From NCBI RefSeq assembly GCF_013201545.1, contig NZ_CP053746.1:124001-188000 (forward strand): DNA of 64,000 nt, written 5' to 3'. The notes under the pieces are model-generated. The model did no database searches, was not told where the DNA came from, and saw only the letters and a program-made list of their open reading frames with translations. The translations under genes and the position numbers were made by a program. The DNA comes from Pseudomonas graminis. Its GTDB lineage: Bacteria; Pseudomonadota; Gammaproteobacteria; Pseudomonadales; Pseudomonadaceae. Each line of letters starts with the position of its first letter. Position 1 is the stretch's first letter. Positions 8,765-19,097 of the stretch are shown piece after piece.

Positions 8765-9781
8765 TCAGCTCTTTTCAAGCGCCCCTGCTTTGAACAGGAC
8801 CGCCAGAGCGAGCAGTGGAGCGTAAGCAATGATCACGCCGAGTGCGCCGTCCAGATTGAAACGGGTGACACACACAGCGACCGGCAACAGCCAGCACAGA
8901 TTGATTACACCGACTGCGGACGTCACCGGAAGGTGCTTGCCAAAACGTCGCGAGGCGAATTGATAAGCGTGACTTCTGTGAGCCTCATAGACCTTGTCGC
9001 CCCGAACGAGCCGACGGATGAGGGTTACTGTAGCGTCTACGATGAAAACCCCGAGGAGAATAAGCCATACCCACAAGAACTGCGAGGAAATCCACGTGCC
9101 CTGCAATGATAGACAGCCCAGCATGATGCCGAGGAATCCGCTGCCGGCGTCGCCCATGAAGATCTTTGCCGGGGGAAAATTCCAGAGCAGAAAGCCCGTC
9201 ACTGCGCACCCCAGCAGGACCGGCAGCCACACCAGCGAGGCGAAACCGCTCAGCGCGTAGATGATCGCCGCGCCCACGCAGACACAGATCGCCTCAACGC
9301 TGGCAATGCCATCGATGCCATCCATGAAGTTGTACAGATTGAGCAGCCACACCAGATAGAACGCCGCCAGCACGTTAACGATCAAGCCCGGCGCCAGCGT
9401 CATGCCGAACACGCTGATCGCAGGAAGACCACCCAGCCAGAACAACGCCCACGCCGCAGCAAAAAAATGCCCCAGCAGACGCCATCGCGCTGCGATATGA
9501 CCATGATCGTCGAGAAACCCCAGTGCGGCGATCAATGCGCCCGCGCCAAACATGGCCAGAAACAGGTCGCGCCCCAACAGTCCTGTAGAGACCATCCAGA
9601 CCAGCACCATCAGGTAACTGATGACAATCGCCACACCACCGCCGCGCGGCGTCGGAATCGTATGGGAGCTTCTGCCGTTGGGAATATCAATCAGACTCTT
9701 GTGCAGCGCATACCGTCGCAATACATGCGTTAGCGCAAACGAAAAGACCACAACAGCAACCGCGACCCACCAATAATTCAT
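8765..9781 (-). CDS. wbpL: WbpL-like glycosyl-1-phosphate transferase (initiating enzyme)
   Basis: Integral membrane protein of 338 residues from the MraY/WecA/WbpL family, with about ten hydrophobic helices. Family motifs include DIPNGRSSHTIPTPRGGG near residue 28, the aspartate pair LDDHGHIAARWR near residue 90, YNFMDGIDGIA near residue 150, and FMGDAGSGFLG near residue 205. It should load the first sugar phosphate onto undecaprenyl phosphate to begin O-antigen synthesis. The ATG at 9781 overlaps the epimerase stop by four bases (ATGA), so the longer upstream extension is rejected. Family is certain; assignment to WbpL over other members rests on context with wbpM. Confidence 0.87.
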   Translation of the reverse strand: MNYWWVAVAVVVFSFALTHVLRRYALHKSLIDIPNGRSSHTIPTPRGGGVAIVISYLMVLVWMVSTGLLGRDLFLAMFGAGALIAALGFLDDHGHIAARWRLLGHFFAAAWALFWLGGLPAISVFGMTLAPGLIVNVLAAFYLVWLLNLYNFMDGIDGIASVEAICVCVGAAIIYALSGFASLVWLPVLLGCAVTGFLLWNFPPAKIFMGDAGSGFLGIMLGCLSLQGTWISSQFLWVWLILLGVFIVDATVTLIRRLVRGDKVYEAHRSHAYQFASRRFGKHLPVTSAVGVINLCWLLPVAVCVTRFNLDGALGVIIAYAPLLALAVLFKAGALEKS

Positions 9782-10746
9782 GCTCGATCCGTAACCAGAA
9801 AATGCTCGACGGTCTTCTTCAAGCCGTCCTCTACCGACACCGGGGGCTGCCACTGCAACCGCTCGCGGTTTTTGCTGATGTCCACCCGCAGCGATCCCAG
9901 CACCCGCTCGGCCGCCGATTTGCGACCCAACAGGGTGGCGCCGAGCATGATAAGGGATTCGGGGACCGGAATGAGCCAACAGGATGCACGCAGGTGCGCG
10001 CTGAGGCGGCTGGCCAGTTCAGTGGTCGACAGGTCCCGGCCATCACTGACCAGAAAGACCTGATTCGCAGCAGCAGGATGATCGATGCAAACCTGGATAA
10101 GGTCGATCAGGTTATCCAGCGAAACCAGGCTGCGTGCGTTGTTCACTGAACCGAGTGGTAACGGCACGCCTCTGCGCAACGTGCGCATCAGTTGTAGGAA
10201 ATTGGCTTTGACCCCTGGCCCGTACACCAGCACCGGACGGATGATCACCACGTCCATCGTAGAGGTCTTTGCGAGGGTCAGAAGGCCCTGTTCCGCTTCG
10301 TGCTTGGAAATGGCGTAGGGATCGCTCGGATTGGGAGCGTCGTCCGCACGAAAGCATTCGCCCCGTGCCGTTGATTCGCCGTTGACCTTGATCGTACTGA
10401 TGAAGATGAAGCGCCGGACACCGGCTGCAGCGGCCTGCTCCGCCAGATGCAGCGTGCCGAGGGTGTTGACCTCCCGGTACAGCGAAAGCGGGTCAGCGGC
10501 CGTGTCGCGCATGACATGCACACGCGCTGCCGCATGAACGACCGTATCGACGTCGTGTAGGACTGTCTGCCATGAGGTGTCGGCATTCAGCCCGGCAACA
10601 GTGGCCGTCGTCACGGTTGGAGAAGAGTGGGTCGTCGCTTGTCTGCTGACCGCGACAATGTGCGCGTCAGACAGGTGTGCAAGGTGGTCAACCAGCGCTG
10701 TTCCTAAAAATCCCGAACTCCCTGTTACCAGGATTTTTCTGGTCAT
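9778..10746 (-). CDS. NAD-dependent epimerase/dehydratase (WbpK/WbpV-like)
   Basis: Extended SDR of 322 residues. It opens with the dinucleotide motif VTGSSGFLGTALV, has ISTIKVNGEST (the catalytic serine region) near residue 120, and YAISKHEAEQ (YxxxK) near residue 145. Such proteins reduce or epimerise nucleotide sugars; in O-antigen loci WbpK or WbpV work on the 4-keto sugar produced by WbpM-type dehydratases to give UDP-FucNAc or UDP-QuiNAc. The start at 10746 is chosen over one five codons upstream. It is coupled by four bases to the WbpL-like gene. The exact sugar is unknown. Confidence 0.85.
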   Translation of the reverse strand: MTRKILVTGSSGFLGTALVDHLAHLSDAHIVAVSRQATTHSSPTVTTATVAGLNADTSWQTVLHDVDTVVHAAARVHVMRDTAADPLSLYREVNTLGTLHLAEQAAAAGVRRFIFISTIKVNGESTARGECFRADDAPNPSDPYAISKHEAEQGLLTLAKTSTMDVVIIRPVLVYGPGVKANFLQLMRTLRRGVPLPLGSVNNARSLVSLDNLIDLIQVCIDHPAAANQVFLVSDGRDLSTTELASRLSAHLRASCWLIPVPESLIMLGATLLGRKSAAERVLGSLRVDISKNRERLQWQPPVSVEDGLKKTVEHFLVTDRA

Positions 10747-10828
10747 ATCCGATCCATGCACATAAAGATTCGCCGTCCATCATGACGGCCGCTGCGTGGC
10801 AGCGGCGCCATTGTAGACGATTGACTCG

Positions 10829-10856
10829 CGGCCCTGCCATTCAGTCAGCAGGGCCG
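10829..10856. terminator. GC-rich hairpin behind cpsG
   Basis: Nine-bp perfect stem CGGCCCTGC/GCAGGGCCG with a 10-base loop, 14 bases past the phosphomannomutase stop. There is no U-tract, so termination would be partial; it could also attenuate read-through into the epimerase gene. Confidence 0.45.
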
Positions 10857-10869
10857 TGGGCCAGGTGCA

Positions 10870-12243
10870 TCACTTGCCGTTGATCAGCGCTTCGATCTCT
10901 TTGACCTTGGCTTCTACCAGGGCTGGATCACGACGGCTCTCGACGTTCAGACGCAGCAAAGGCTCAGTATTCGAACCGCGCAGGTTGAAGCGCCATTCGG
11001 CGAACTCAAGGCTGATGCCGTCGGTTCTGTCGATGTTCGAGCAAGACGGCGTGTAGTGTTCCAGGATCTTGGCGATGATGGATTTGACGTCTTCGACCTT
11101 GTAGTTGATTTCGCCGCTGCACGGATAGGCAGCCATGCGCTCATCAACCAGTTGCGAGAACTTCTTGCCGGACACAGACATCAGCGCGGCGACCAACAGC
11201 CACGGGATCATGCCGCTGTCGCAGTAGGCAAAATCGCGGAAGTAGTGGTGAGCACTCATTTCGCCGCCATACACGGCGTCTTCCAGGCGCATGCGCTCCT
11301 TGATGAAAGCGTGACCGGTCTTGCACAGCACCGGCGTACCGCCCGCCTGCTTGACCTGATCGATGGTGTTCCAGGTCAGGCGTGGGTCATGAATGATTTT
11401 CGAGCCAGGGTGTTGCTTGAGCAGCATTTCGGCCAGCAGGCCCACCAGGTAGTAACCCTCAACGAAACGGCCTTGCTCGTCAAAGAAGAAACAACGGTCA
11501 AAGTCACCGTCCCACGCCAGGCCCAGGTCACAGCCGTGCTTGAGCAGCGCGTCCCGCGTGATGCTGCGGTTTTCCGGAAGCAGCGGGTTCGGCACGCCGT
11601 TGGGGAAATTGCCATCCGGTTCAGCGTTGATGATCACCCACTCGAAAGGCAGCTGGGAGCGGATCGCGTCCAGTGCAGGACCCACAGCGCCATTGCCCGG
11701 GTCGGCCAGGATCTTCAATGGACGAAGGTCGGCACCTTTGACGTAGGTCAGCAGGTGTTCGATGTAGGCGGTTTTGTCCGGCTTGGACTGGACGCTGCCG
11801 TGCTGAGCCGCCACTTGACCGAAGTCGCCCGCATCCACGCGCTGGCGAATGGCATCGAGCCCGGTGTCGCCGCTGATGGGACGGGACGATTTCTGGACCA
11901 GCTTCATGCCGTTATAACCCTTCGGGTTATGACTGGCAGTGACCATCACGCCGCCGTCTGCATCGTAGTGGCTGGTGGCGAAATAGACTTCTTCGGTACC
12001 GCACAGGCCGATGTCGATGACATCGGCGCCGGCTTCCTGAATGCCTTTGATCAATGCCTGAGCGAGAGCCGGGCTTTCAAGACGCATGTCTCGGCCTACA
12101 ACGATATTTTTGGCACCCAGTTCAACAACCATGGACCGACCGATGCGGTACGCGATGTCATCATCGAGGTCATTGGGCACTTGGCCACGGATGTCGTAGG
12201 CCTTGAAGCAGCGAGTCTGCAGAGCGGGATAGTCGGAACTCAT
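10870..12243 (-). CDS. cpsG: Phosphomannomutase (CpsG/ManB type)
   Basis: Cytoplasmic alpha-D-phosphohexomutase of 457 residues that interconverts mannose-6-P and mannose-1-P for GDP-mannose. The start MSSDYPALQTRCFKAYDIRG is chosen over an upstream in-frame methionine because all homology begins there. Visible sites are the phosphoserine loop (MVTASHNPKGYNGMK, about residue 100), the metal loop (WDGDFDRC, about residue 245), the sugar loop (GGEMSAHHYF, about residue 325) and the phosphate-binding region (LRGSNTEPLLRLN, about residue 425). It is closer to enterobacterial CpsG than to AlgC. Placed between lapA and the epimerase, it fits a surface-polysaccharide role. Confidence 0.9.
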   Translation of the reverse strand: MSSDYPALQTRCFKAYDIRGQVPNDLDDDIAYRIGRSMVVELGAKNIVVGRDMRLESPALAQALIKGIQEAGADVIDIGLCGTEEVYFATSHYDADGGVMVTASHNPKGYNGMKLVQKSSRPISGDTGLDAIRQRVDAGDFGQVAAQHGSVQSKPDKTAYIEHLLTYVKGADLRPLKILADPGNGAVGPALDAIRSQLPFEWVIINAEPDGNFPNGVPNPLLPENRSITRDALLKHGCDLGLAWDGDFDRCFFFDEQGRFVEGYYLVGLLAEMLLKQHPGSKIIHDPRLTWNTIDQVKQAGGTPVLCKTGHAFIKERMRLEDAVYGGEMSAHHYFRDFAYCDSGMIPWLLVAALMSVSGKKFSQLVDERMAAYPCSGEINYKVEDVKSIIAKILEHYTPSCSNIDRTDGISLEFAEWRFNLRGSNTEPLLRLNVESRRDPALVEAKVKEIEALINGK

Positions 12244-12438
12244 GTGTAAAAACCTATGCGACGAAAAAACCCGAAGGTTCCTCTGTTCAGTAGAAGCAGC
12301 TCGAATAACGAACTGCACGCAACCCTCGCGCCTGAAAGCTTGAGGCGTGGGTTAGGCATTAAAAAAGGAGATTAGTTATAAGTGCGCTTGTAATTATCTT
12401 GAACGCAAGCGTTGAGGTGTCTGGCGCGCGGGATTCTA

Positions 12439-12678
12439 TCAGGGCAGACGTGACGCTTTGGGCTTCCTGCGCAGACGCGCGATTGAGACCAACAGGGGGC
12501 CAATCAGCATGCCCACCAGCAGTGCAAAGATCACCGGCACGGCGACAGGCAGCTCGGGCGCATTCCAGCCAAAGAACACCAGTGCAACGGCTTGCTGGTT
12601 TTCCAGCACAAATACAACAATCGCCGCTGCGATCAACAGGGCGATAACTAAAAAGATTAGACGCTTTACATTTCGCAT
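12439..12678 (-). CDS. lapA: LapA-family inner-membrane protein (lipopolysaccharide assembly)
   Basis: Small protein of 79 residues with two membrane helices, about residues 5-27 and 43-67, joined by a loop containing ENQQAVALVFFGW, typical of the LapA/YciS (DUF1049) family. A basic tail (RLRRKPKAS) follows. In E. coli the homologue works with LapB to control LpxC turnover and LPS assembly; here no lapB is adjacent. It starts 17 bases after ihfB and is probably co-transcribed with it. Confidence 0.85.
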   Translation of the reverse strand: MRNVKRLIFLVIALLIAAAIVVFVLENQQAVALVFFGWNAPELPVAVPVIFALLVGMLIGPLLVSIARLRRKPKASRLP

Positions 12679-12695
12679 GAGAACCCCTCAAAGAG

Positions 12696-12995
12696 CTATT
12701 GGAGCTCATGCTCCTCTTCTTCGTTCACCCGGTCGCGGAGCTCTTTGCCTGGCTTGAAGTGAGGGACAAACTTGCCGTCGAGGCTGACAGACTGACCTGT
12801 CTTTGGATTACGGCCTACGCGGGGCGCGCGGTAATGCAGCGAGAAGCTGCCAAAGCCGCGTATTTCAATACGGTCGCCCGTCGCAAGGCACTGCGACATC
12901 TGCTCAAGCATGGTCTTGATGGCCAACTCCACATCTTTGGATGAGAGCAGTCCTTGATGGGTGACAATTCGTTCGATCAACTCCGACTTCGTCAT
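12696..12995 (-). CDS. ihfB: Integration host factor subunit beta
   Basis: DNA-bending nucleoid protein of 99 residues, forming a heterodimer with IhfA. It shows the full HU/IHF fold: helical part [10 protein letters not shown] through [13 protein letters not shown], the core [17 protein letters not shown], and the DNA-arm [14 protein letters not shown] with the intercalating proline. The C-terminus is acidic (NEEEEHEL). IHF is needed for most RpoN promoters, one of which is seen at 29826. It follows rpsA, the standard order in gammaproteobacteria. In P. aeruginosa ihfB marks one border of the O-antigen locus. Confidence 0.96.
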   Translation of the reverse strand: MTKSELIERIVTHQGLLSSKDVELAIKTMLEQMSQCLATGDRIEIRGFGSFSLHYRAPRVGRNPKTGQSVSLDGKFVPHFKPGKELRDRVNEEEEHELQ

Positions 12996-13151
12996 ATTTT
13001 TCCCTTCTTTTTCAAGCAGCTAGGTAAAGCGCTTTGAAGGTTTTAGCATGACCTGAAGGATTTGAACAGAGTGTGTCCAGACTTAAATGAGACGAGCTTC
13101 TAGATCGTCAACCGGCCAATGGCCGAATCTGCCGTAAAACACCCGCCCACA

Positions 13152-13179
13152 AAAAAGGGCGACCGAAGTCGCCCTTTTT
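13152..13179 (-). terminator. Strong intrinsic terminator of rpsA
   Basis: On the minus strand, GGGCGAC-TTCG-GTCGCCC followed by six T: a 7-bp GC stem capped by the very stable UUCG tetraloop. It lies 18 bases past the rpsA stop and should end the supraoperon transcript ahead of ihfB. Confidence 0.93.
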
Positions 13180-13196
13180 CAATGGTCAGACAGAAC

Positions 13197-14888
13197 TCAG
13201 TTCTGTTTTTCCATTTGAGCACGCAGCAGGTCACCCAGAGTGGTAGGACCAGTGCTTTCAGCAGTTTCAGGCTTGCTACGCAGGCTCTGAATCGCTTCTT
13301 TCTCGTCTTCAACGTCTTTCGACTTGATGGACAAGCTGATCACGCGGCTCTTGCGGTCAACGCTGATGATCTTGGCTTCGATCTCTTCGCCTTCTTTCAG
13401 AACGTTACGCGCGTCTTCAACGCGGTCACGGCTGATTTCGGAGGCTTTGAGGGTCGCTTCGATGTCGTCGGCCAGAGTGATGATGGCGCCTTTGGCGTCA
13501 ACTTCTTTAACGATACCGCGGACGATAGCGCCTTTGTCATTGACAGTGACGTACTCGGAGAACGGATCGCTTTCCAGCTGCTTGATGCCCAGCGAGATGC
13601 GCTCACGCTCTGGATCAACCGACAGGATCACGGTGTCAAGCTCGTCGCCCTTCTTGAAACGACGTACGGCTTCTTCGCCCACTTCGTTCCAGGAGATGTC
13701 GGACAGGTGAACCAGACCGTCGATGCCGCCGTCCAGACCAATGAAGATACCGAAATCGGTGATCGACTTGATGGTGCCGGAGATCTTGTCGCCCTTGTTG
13801 AACTGGCCAGAGAAATCTTCCCACGGGTTAGATTTGCACTGCTTGATGCCGAGGGAGATACGACGACGCTCTTCGTCGATGTCCAGGACCATGACTTCCA
13901 CTTCGTCGCCAACCTGAACGACTTTAGACGGGTGGATGTTCTTGTTGGTCCAGTCCATTTCGGAAACGTGTACCAGGCCTTCCACACCTTCTTCCAGCTC
14001 TGCGAAGCAGCCGTAGTCGGTCAGGTTGGTAACACGCGCGGTGACGCGAGTGCCTTCCGGGTAACGAGCCTTGATAGCAACCCATGGATCTTCACCCAGT
14101 TGCTTCAGACCCAAGGAAACACGATTGCGCTCGCGATCGTACTTCAGGACCTTTACATCAATCTCATCGCCAACGTTGACGATTTCCGATGGATGCTTGA
14201 TACGCTTCCACGCCATGTCGGTGATGTGCAGCAGGCCATCGACGCCACCCAGATCGACGAATGCGCCGTAATCGGTGAGGTTCTTGACGATACCCTTGAC
14301 CTGCTGGCCTTCCTGCAGCGATTCCAGCAGAGCTTCGCGCTCGGCGCTGTTTTCGGCTTCCAGGACACTGCGACGGGAAACGACAACGTTGTTGCGCTTC
14401 TGGTCCAGCTTGATGACCTTGAATTCCAGCTCTTTGCCTTCCAGGTGCGTGGTGTCGCGCACTGGACGGACGTCAACCAGAGAACCTGGCAGGAACGCAC
14501 GGATGCCGTTAACGTCGACTGTGAAGCCGCCTTTAACCTTACCGTTGATAACGCCCTTGACCACTTCCTCAGCTGCGAAAGCCGCTTCCAGAACGATCCA
14601 GCACTCGGCACGCTTGGCTTTTTCGCGGGACAGCTTGGTTTCGCCAAAGCCGTCTTCGACCGCGTCCAGCGCAACGTGCACTTCATCGCCAATCTTGATG
14701 GTCAGCTCGCCAGCGTCGTTGTGGAACTGCTCCAGCGGGATGAGGCCTTCAGACTTCAGACCAGCGTGAACGGTGACCCAACCAGCCTGGTAATCGATAT
14801 CGACGATGATCGCGGTGATGATCGAACCGGCCTGAAGGTTAAGAGTCTTTAGGCTTTCTTCGAAAAGTTCAGCAAAGCTTTCGCTCAT
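13197..14888 (-). CDS. rpsA: 30S ribosomal protein S1
   Basis: Translation initiation protein of 563 residues, the standard gammaproteobacterial length with six S1 (OB-fold) repeats. The first two repeats bind the ribosome and the last four bind mRNA; repeated motifs such as [39 protein letters not shown] and [20 protein letters not shown] mark repeats three to five. The start [14 protein letters not shown] is fixed by homology; an upstream in-frame extension of 51 codons is rejected. It lies behind cmk with a 121-base gap that probably holds an extra promoter and the autoregulatory leader known for rpsA. Confidence 0.97.
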   Translation of the reverse strand: MSESFAELFEESLKTLNLQAGSIITAIIVDIDYQAGWVTVHAGLKSEGLIPLEQFHNDAGELTIKIGDEVHVALDAVEDGFGETKLSREKAKRAECWIVLEAAFAAEEVVKGVINGKVKGGFTVDVNGIRAFLPGSLVDVRPVRDTTHLEGKELEFKVIKLDQKRNNVVVSRRSVLEAENSAEREALLESLQEGQQVKGIVKNLTDYGAFVDLGGVDGLLHITDMAWKRIKHPSEIVNVGDEIDVKVLKYDRERNRVSLGLKQLGEDPWVAIKARYPEGTRVTARVTNLTDYGCFAELEEGVEGLVHVSEMDWTNKNIHPSKVVQVGDEVEVMVLDIDEERRRISLGIKQCKSNPWEDFSGQFNKGDKISGTIKSITDFGIFIGLDGGIDGLVHLSDISWNEVGEEAVRRFKKGDELDTVILSVDPERERISLGIKQLESDPFSEYVTVNDKGAIVRGIVKEVDAKGAIITLADDIEATLKASEISRDRVEDARNVLKEGEEIEAKIISVDRKSRVISLSIKSKDVEDEKEAIQSLRSKPETAESTGPTTLGDLLRAQMEKQN

Positions 14889-15009
14889 TTTAATTCCTGT
14901 TGATAAGGGCGAAGAATACGCCCATCTGCCACGCTCCAGACAACGTGGGTTTCGTTCATATGAAAGAAAGCCTGCGGGACTATGACTGGTCTCCCACATG
15001 GCTTTCTGG

Positions 15010-15699
15010 TCATCCGGCGAGATCGCGGAGTGCGACTTCACTCAGGATGCGTTCAAGCACCTGCTCGATGGACAATTCGGTGGAATCCAGCTGAATGGCG
15101 TCATGCGCCGGCTTGAGCGGGGCTACCGCTCGCTGGGTGTCGCGCTCGTCGCGGACACGGATCTCATCTAGCAGACTCGGCAGACTAACATCGTCACCCT
15201 TGGCCTTCAACTGCAAATATCGTCGGCGGGCACGCTCGTCGACGCTGGCCGTCAGAAAAATCTTCAATGGCGCGCCGGGAAATACCACCGTGCCCATGTC
15301 GCGGCCGTCGGCAATCAGCCCCGGAAACTCCTGAAACGCCCGCTGGCGCTGTAACAATGCTTCGCGAACCGCCGGCAACGAGGCCACCTGCGACGCGCCA
15401 CTGCCCACGTGCTCATTGCGGATGGCCGACGTCACGTCCTCACCTTCCAGGATAATGCGCTGACCGTGGTCGTCGGTCGCTGCCATGAACTGCACATCCA
15501 GATGCGCAGCCAGCAGCTTCAATGCTTCTTCATTGGTCAGGTCGACGCCATGGTTGACCGCGGCGAAGGCCAGCAGCCGATACAGCGCGCCGGAATCCAG
15601 CAGGGACCAGCCCAGACGTTTGGCCAGCTTGCCCGCCACTGTGCCCTTCCCGGAACCGCTGGGTCCGTCGATCGTAATGACCGGAGCTTGAACTTTCAC
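15010..15699 (-). CDS. cmk: Cytidylate kinase
   Basis: Phosphorylates CMP and dCMP with ATP; 229 residues. The P-loop is [13 protein letters not shown] at residues 9-21, and the NMP-binding part contains [19 protein letters not shown] sequence (here [19 protein letters not shown]) with the lid [14 protein letters not shown]. Translation starts at GTG (15699), preceded by AAGAGGGG; its first four bases overlap the stop of the tyrA-aroA gene (GTGA). Its place between aroA and rpsA is the conserved supraoperon arrangement. Confidence 0.95.
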   Translation of the reverse strand: MKVQAPVITIDGPSGSGKGTVAGKLAKRLGWSLLDSGALYRLLAFAAVNHGVDLTNEEALKLLAAHLDVQFMAATDDHGQRIILEGEDVTSAIRNEHVGSGASQVASLPAVREALLQRQRAFQEFPGLIADGRDMGTVVFPGAPLKIFLTASVDERARRRYLQLKAKGDDVSLPSLLDEIRVRDERDTQRAVAPLKPAHDAIQLDSTELSIEQVLERILSEVALRDLAG

Positions 15700-17927
15700 G
15701 ATTGCCCCTCTTGCGTTACACGAATACCCACCTGAGCACACAGCGTCAGGAAACTGGGAAATGAAGTCGCCACATTGGCGCAGTCCCGGATGTGGATCGG
15801 GCTGGCCGCGCGCAGCGACGCGATACTGAATGCCATGGCGATGCGGTGATCACCTTGCGCATTGATTTCACCACCGCCGACGGTTCCACCATCAATAATG
15901 ATGCCATCTGCAGTCGATTCAACGTTTATACCGAGCGTCGCCAGACCGTCGGCCATGGCTTGAAGTCGGCCGGATTCCCTGACACGCAGGGCCTGGGCAC
16001 CGTTAAACACCATTTGCCCTTCGGCGCACGCGGCGGCAATCAGAAGTGCCGGAAGCTCGTCGGTAGCCAGGAGCACCAGTGCCCGGGGTATATCGATCCC
16101 TTTGAGGCGGGCATGGCGCACGCGCAGATCCGCCACAGGCTCACCGCCGGCGTCGCGCAGATTAAGCAGCGTGATGTCCGCACCCATCAGGCGCAGGATA
16201 TCGATAACGCCCGAGCGCGTCGGGTTGACGCCCACGCCTTCCAGAATCAGGTCGGAGTCTTCGGCGATGGAGGCTGCCACCAGGAAAAACGCCGCCGAAG
16301 AAATATCAGCGGGCACTTCGATGCGTGCTGCCTTGAGCTCTACCCCTGACTGCAGCGCCGCAGTCCCGTCATGGACAGCAACCGAATGGCCGAACCCTTG
16401 CAGCATACGCTCGGTGTGGTCCCGGGTCGGCGCCGACTCATGCACCATCGTTGTGCCATTTGCGTAAAGACCGGCGAGCAACAGCGCGGATTTCACCTGA
16501 GCGCCGGGCAACGGCATGTCGTAGCGGATGGCCTGAAGCCACTGCCCGCCGCGAACGGTCAGCGGCGGTCGGCCGTCCTCTGCGGTTTCGATCACCGCGC
16601 CCATCTGGCGCAATGGCTCGACGACACTGGTCATCGAGCGCCGGGACAGCGACGCATCGCCGGTCAGCACGCTGTCGAATCGCTGCGCGGCCAACAGGCC
16701 ACACAGCAGGCGCATCGACGTGCCCGAGTTACCGAGGTAAAGCGGCCCCGGAGCGGGTTGAAGCCCGTCAAGCCCAACGCCATGAATGGTCAGGCGACCG
16801 TGGTGCGGCCCCTCGATGACCACGCCCATGTCGCGGAAGGCCTGCAAGGTCGCCAGCGCGTCTTCGCTCTCAAGCAAGCCCTCGACGACGCTAGTGCCTT
16901 GGGCCAGTGACCCGAGCATGATCGCCCGGTGGGAAATCGACTTGTCCCCCGGCACGCGAACCCGCCCCCTGACCACGCCGCCCGGCTGGGCAATAAAGCT
17001 GAGGTCGGCGTCTGAGGTTTTTTCAACGTAGGCACGGCGGGCGAGGATCTTGCCGAAATGCTCCCGGGCGACGCGAGCCCGGGTGAACACGCCGAGCAGT
17101 TGATGTCCATCGCCTGCATCGACTGCGTCGCGCAACGCATCCAGGTCACTGCGGAAGGTGTCGAGGGTGCGCAGCACCGCCTCGCGATTCGCCAGGAAGA
17201 TGTCATGCCACATCACAGGATCGCTGCCAGCGATGCGCGTAAAGTCGCGAAAGCCGCCCGCTGCATAACGGAAGATGTCGAGGTTTTCGTTGCGCTTGGC
17301 CAGGGAATCCACCAGACCGAAGGCCAGGAGGTGAGGCAAATGACTCGTCGCCGCCAGCACCTCATCGTGACGCTCGACCTGCATGTGCTCCACGTCAGCG
17401 CCCAGAGCCGACCAGAGACGATCGACCAGCGCCAGCGCAGAAGAGTCGGTTTCAGCCAGCGGTGTAAGGATGACTTTGTGCCGCTTGAATAGCTCGGCGT
17501 TGGAGGCTTCCACCCCGCTCTGCTCGGAGCCGGCAATCGGGTGGCCGGGTACGAAGCGCGCGGGCATCACACCAAACGCCTCGCGGGCAGCACGGACCAC
17601 ATTGCCTTTGGCGCTGCCGACATCGGTCAGCACGGCATTGCCCAGGTCCAGGCCTGCCAGTATCCCGAGGAGCTTTTCCATGGCGAGGATCGGCACGGCC
17701 AACTGAATGACGTCCGCCCCTGTGCAAGCGGCAGCGAGACTGTCTTCACAGCGATCAACCACGCCCAGTTCGACGGCCAGTGTGCGCGATTGCGGATCGA
17801 GATCGACGCCCACCACTTCGCGACACAAGCCACTCTCCTTCAAGCCTTTGGCGAATGACCCTCCGATCAAGCCGAGACCGACCACCACCAGTCGGCCGAT
17901 CACAGGCTCAGCGGGTTGCAAGGACAT
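15696..17927 (-). CDS. tyrA-aroA: Bifunctional prephenate dehydrogenase / EPSP synthase
   Basis: Fusion of 743 residues. Residues 1-290 are the TyrA part, with the NAD-binding loop [15 protein letters not shown] and [13 protein letters not shown]; it oxidises prephenate (or arogenate) on the way to tyrosine. Residues 310-743 are AroA, with [33 protein letters not shown] and [12 protein letters not shown] motifs; it makes 5-enolpyruvylshikimate-3-phosphate. The fusion is characteristic of Pseudomonas and relatives. An ATG at 17927 is used; an in-frame GTG at 17939 would overlap hisC by eight bases and is also possible. Both activities serve the same chorismate pathway as pheA and hisC upstream. 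Confidence 0.95.
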   Translation of the reverse strand: MSLQPAEPVIGRLVVVGLGLIGGSFAKGLKESGLCREVVGVDLDPQSRTLAVELGVVDRCEDSLAAACTGADVIQLAVPILAMEKLLGILAGLDLGNAVLTDVGSAKGNVVRAAREAFGVMPARFVPGHPIAGSEQSGVEASNAELFKRHKVILTPLAETDSSALALVDRLWSALGADVEHMQVERHDEVLAATSHLPHLLAFGLVDSLAKRNENLDIFRYAAGGFRDFTRIAGSDPVMWHDIFLANREAVLRTLDTFRSDLDALRDAVDAGDGHQLLGVFTRARVAREHFGKILARRAYVEKTSDADLSFIAQPGGVVRGRVRVPGDKSISHRAIMLGSLAQGTSVVEGLLESEDALATLQAFRDMGVVIEGPHHGRLTIHGVGLDGLQPAPGPLYLGNSGTSMRLLCGLLAAQRFDSVLTGDASLSRRSMTSVVEPLRQMGAVIETAEDGRPPLTVRGGQWLQAIRYDMPLPGAQVKSALLLAGLYANGTTMVHESAPTRDHTERMLQGFGHSVAVHDGTAALQSGVELKAARIEVPADISSAAFFLVAASIAEDSDLILEGVGVNPTRSGVIDILRLMGADITLLNLRDAGGEPVADLRVRHARLKGIDIPRALVLLATDELPALLIAAACAEGQMVFNGAQALRVRESGRLQAMADGLATLGINVESTADGIIIDGGTVGGGEINAQGDHRIAMAFSIASLRAASPIHIRDCANVATSFPSFLTLCAQVGIRVTQEGQS

Positions 17928-17931
17928 GACA

Positions 17932-19044
17932 TCAACCACGCGCCAAAACCTTGCTCAACGCCTCGAGAAAGCGGCTGTTTTCTGCTGGCAGACCAATGCT
18001 CACCCGCAGATGATCGGGCATGCCGTAACCGCCGACCGGACGAACGATGACGCCTTCGCGCAGCAATCCTTCATAAACCGAAGCGGCTTCGCGCCCCAAG
18101 TCCACGGCGATGAAGTTGGCCTTTGAGGGAATCCAGTCCAGGCCCATCCGGCCAAGCCCTTCTTCCAGCTGCTGCATGCCGGCTTCATTCAGCTGACGGC
18201 TTTGCGCAACATAGTCAACATCGTCCAGCGCGGCGCAGGCAGCTGCCAGTGCAAGGCTGTTGACGTTGAATGGCTGACGCACGCGGTTCAGCACGTCCGC
18301 CACGACCGGCGAGGACAACGCATAACCGACGCGCAACGACGCCAGGCCATAGGCCTTGGAGAACGTCCGCGAGACCAGCAGGTTCGGATAGGCACTCAGG
18401 AAGTCGAGTCCGTCAGGCAGTTCGGCACCTTCGGCGTATTCAATGTAAGCCTCGTCCAGCACCACCAGCACGTCCCTGGGCACCTGAGCGAGGAAATCCG
18501 CCAATGCGCTTGGCCCAAACCAGGTCCCGGTGGGGTTGTTCGGATTGGCGATGAAGACGACCCGGGTGTTGCTGTCGATGGCGGCGAGCATGGTCGGCAG
18601 GTCGTGTCCCCAATTCTTTGCCCTGGCGATGTGAGCGGTTGCGCCCACGGCCTGGGTGACGATTGGATAGATCGCGAAGGCGTGTTCACTGAACACCGCA
18701 TTGAGCCCCGGCGCCAGATAGGCACGGGCGACGATTTCCAGAATGTCATTGGAGCCGTTGCCGAGCGTCACTTGCTGAGGCTGCACTCCACAGGCTTGCG
18801 ACAAGCGCTGCTTGAGCTCGAAACCGTTGCCGTCGGGGTAACGGGTCAACTCCGCCAGTGCGTCGTTGATCGCCCGCAACGCCCTGGGGCTCGCGCCCAT
18901 CGGGTTTTCGTTGCTCGCCAGCTTGATGATGCGCGCCGGATCGATACCCAGTTCACGGGCCAGTTCGTCCACCGGTTTGCCGGGAACGTAAGGCGATAGT
19001 TTTTGCACGCCGGGCTGTGCCAGCGCGAGGAAGTCGCCGCTCAT
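17932..19044 (-). CDS. hisC: Histidinol-phosphate / aromatic aminotransferase
   Basis: PLP enzyme of aminotransferase class I/II, 370 residues. It shows SNENPMGASP near residue 40, GNGSNDILEIVARA, NPNNPTGTW near residue 165, DEAYIEYA near residue 200, the Schiff-base lysine in SRTFSKAYGLASLRVGY near residue 220, and a C-terminal arginine in LRVSIG. In this supraoperon the HisC paralogue (HisHb type) is thought to act mainly on aromatic amino acids or prephenate, with another HisC in the his operon; that split is from the literature and not visible here. A start three codons upstream (19053) is possible. Confidence 0.92.
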   Translation of the reverse strand: MSGDFLALAQPGVQKLSPYVPGKPVDELARELGIDPARIIKLASNENPMGASPRALRAINDALAELTRYPDGNGFELKQRLSQACGVQPQQVTLGNGSNDILEIVARAYLAPGLNAVFSEHAFAIYPIVTQAVGATAHIARAKNWGHDLPTMLAAIDSNTRVVFIANPNNPTGTWFGPSALADFLAQVPRDVLVVLDEAYIEYAEGAELPDGLDFLSAYPNLLVSRTFSKAYGLASLRVGYALSSPVVADVLNRVRQPFNVNSLALAAACAALDDVDYVAQSRQLNEAGMQQLEEGLGRMGLDWIPSKANFIAVDLGREAASVYEGLLREGVIVRPVGGYGMPDHLRVSIGLPAENSRFLEALSKVLARG

Positions 19045-19097
19045 GTATCGCATTACCTTTTCAGTGAAACCTGTGGGCTACAAGTCCGGACGCAGGA

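Noticed and set aside
13119..14852. A 577-codon open frame opposite rpsA
   Set aside because: Antisense shadow; repeats in it only mirror the S1 repeats, and the rpsA terminator at 13152 lies inside it.
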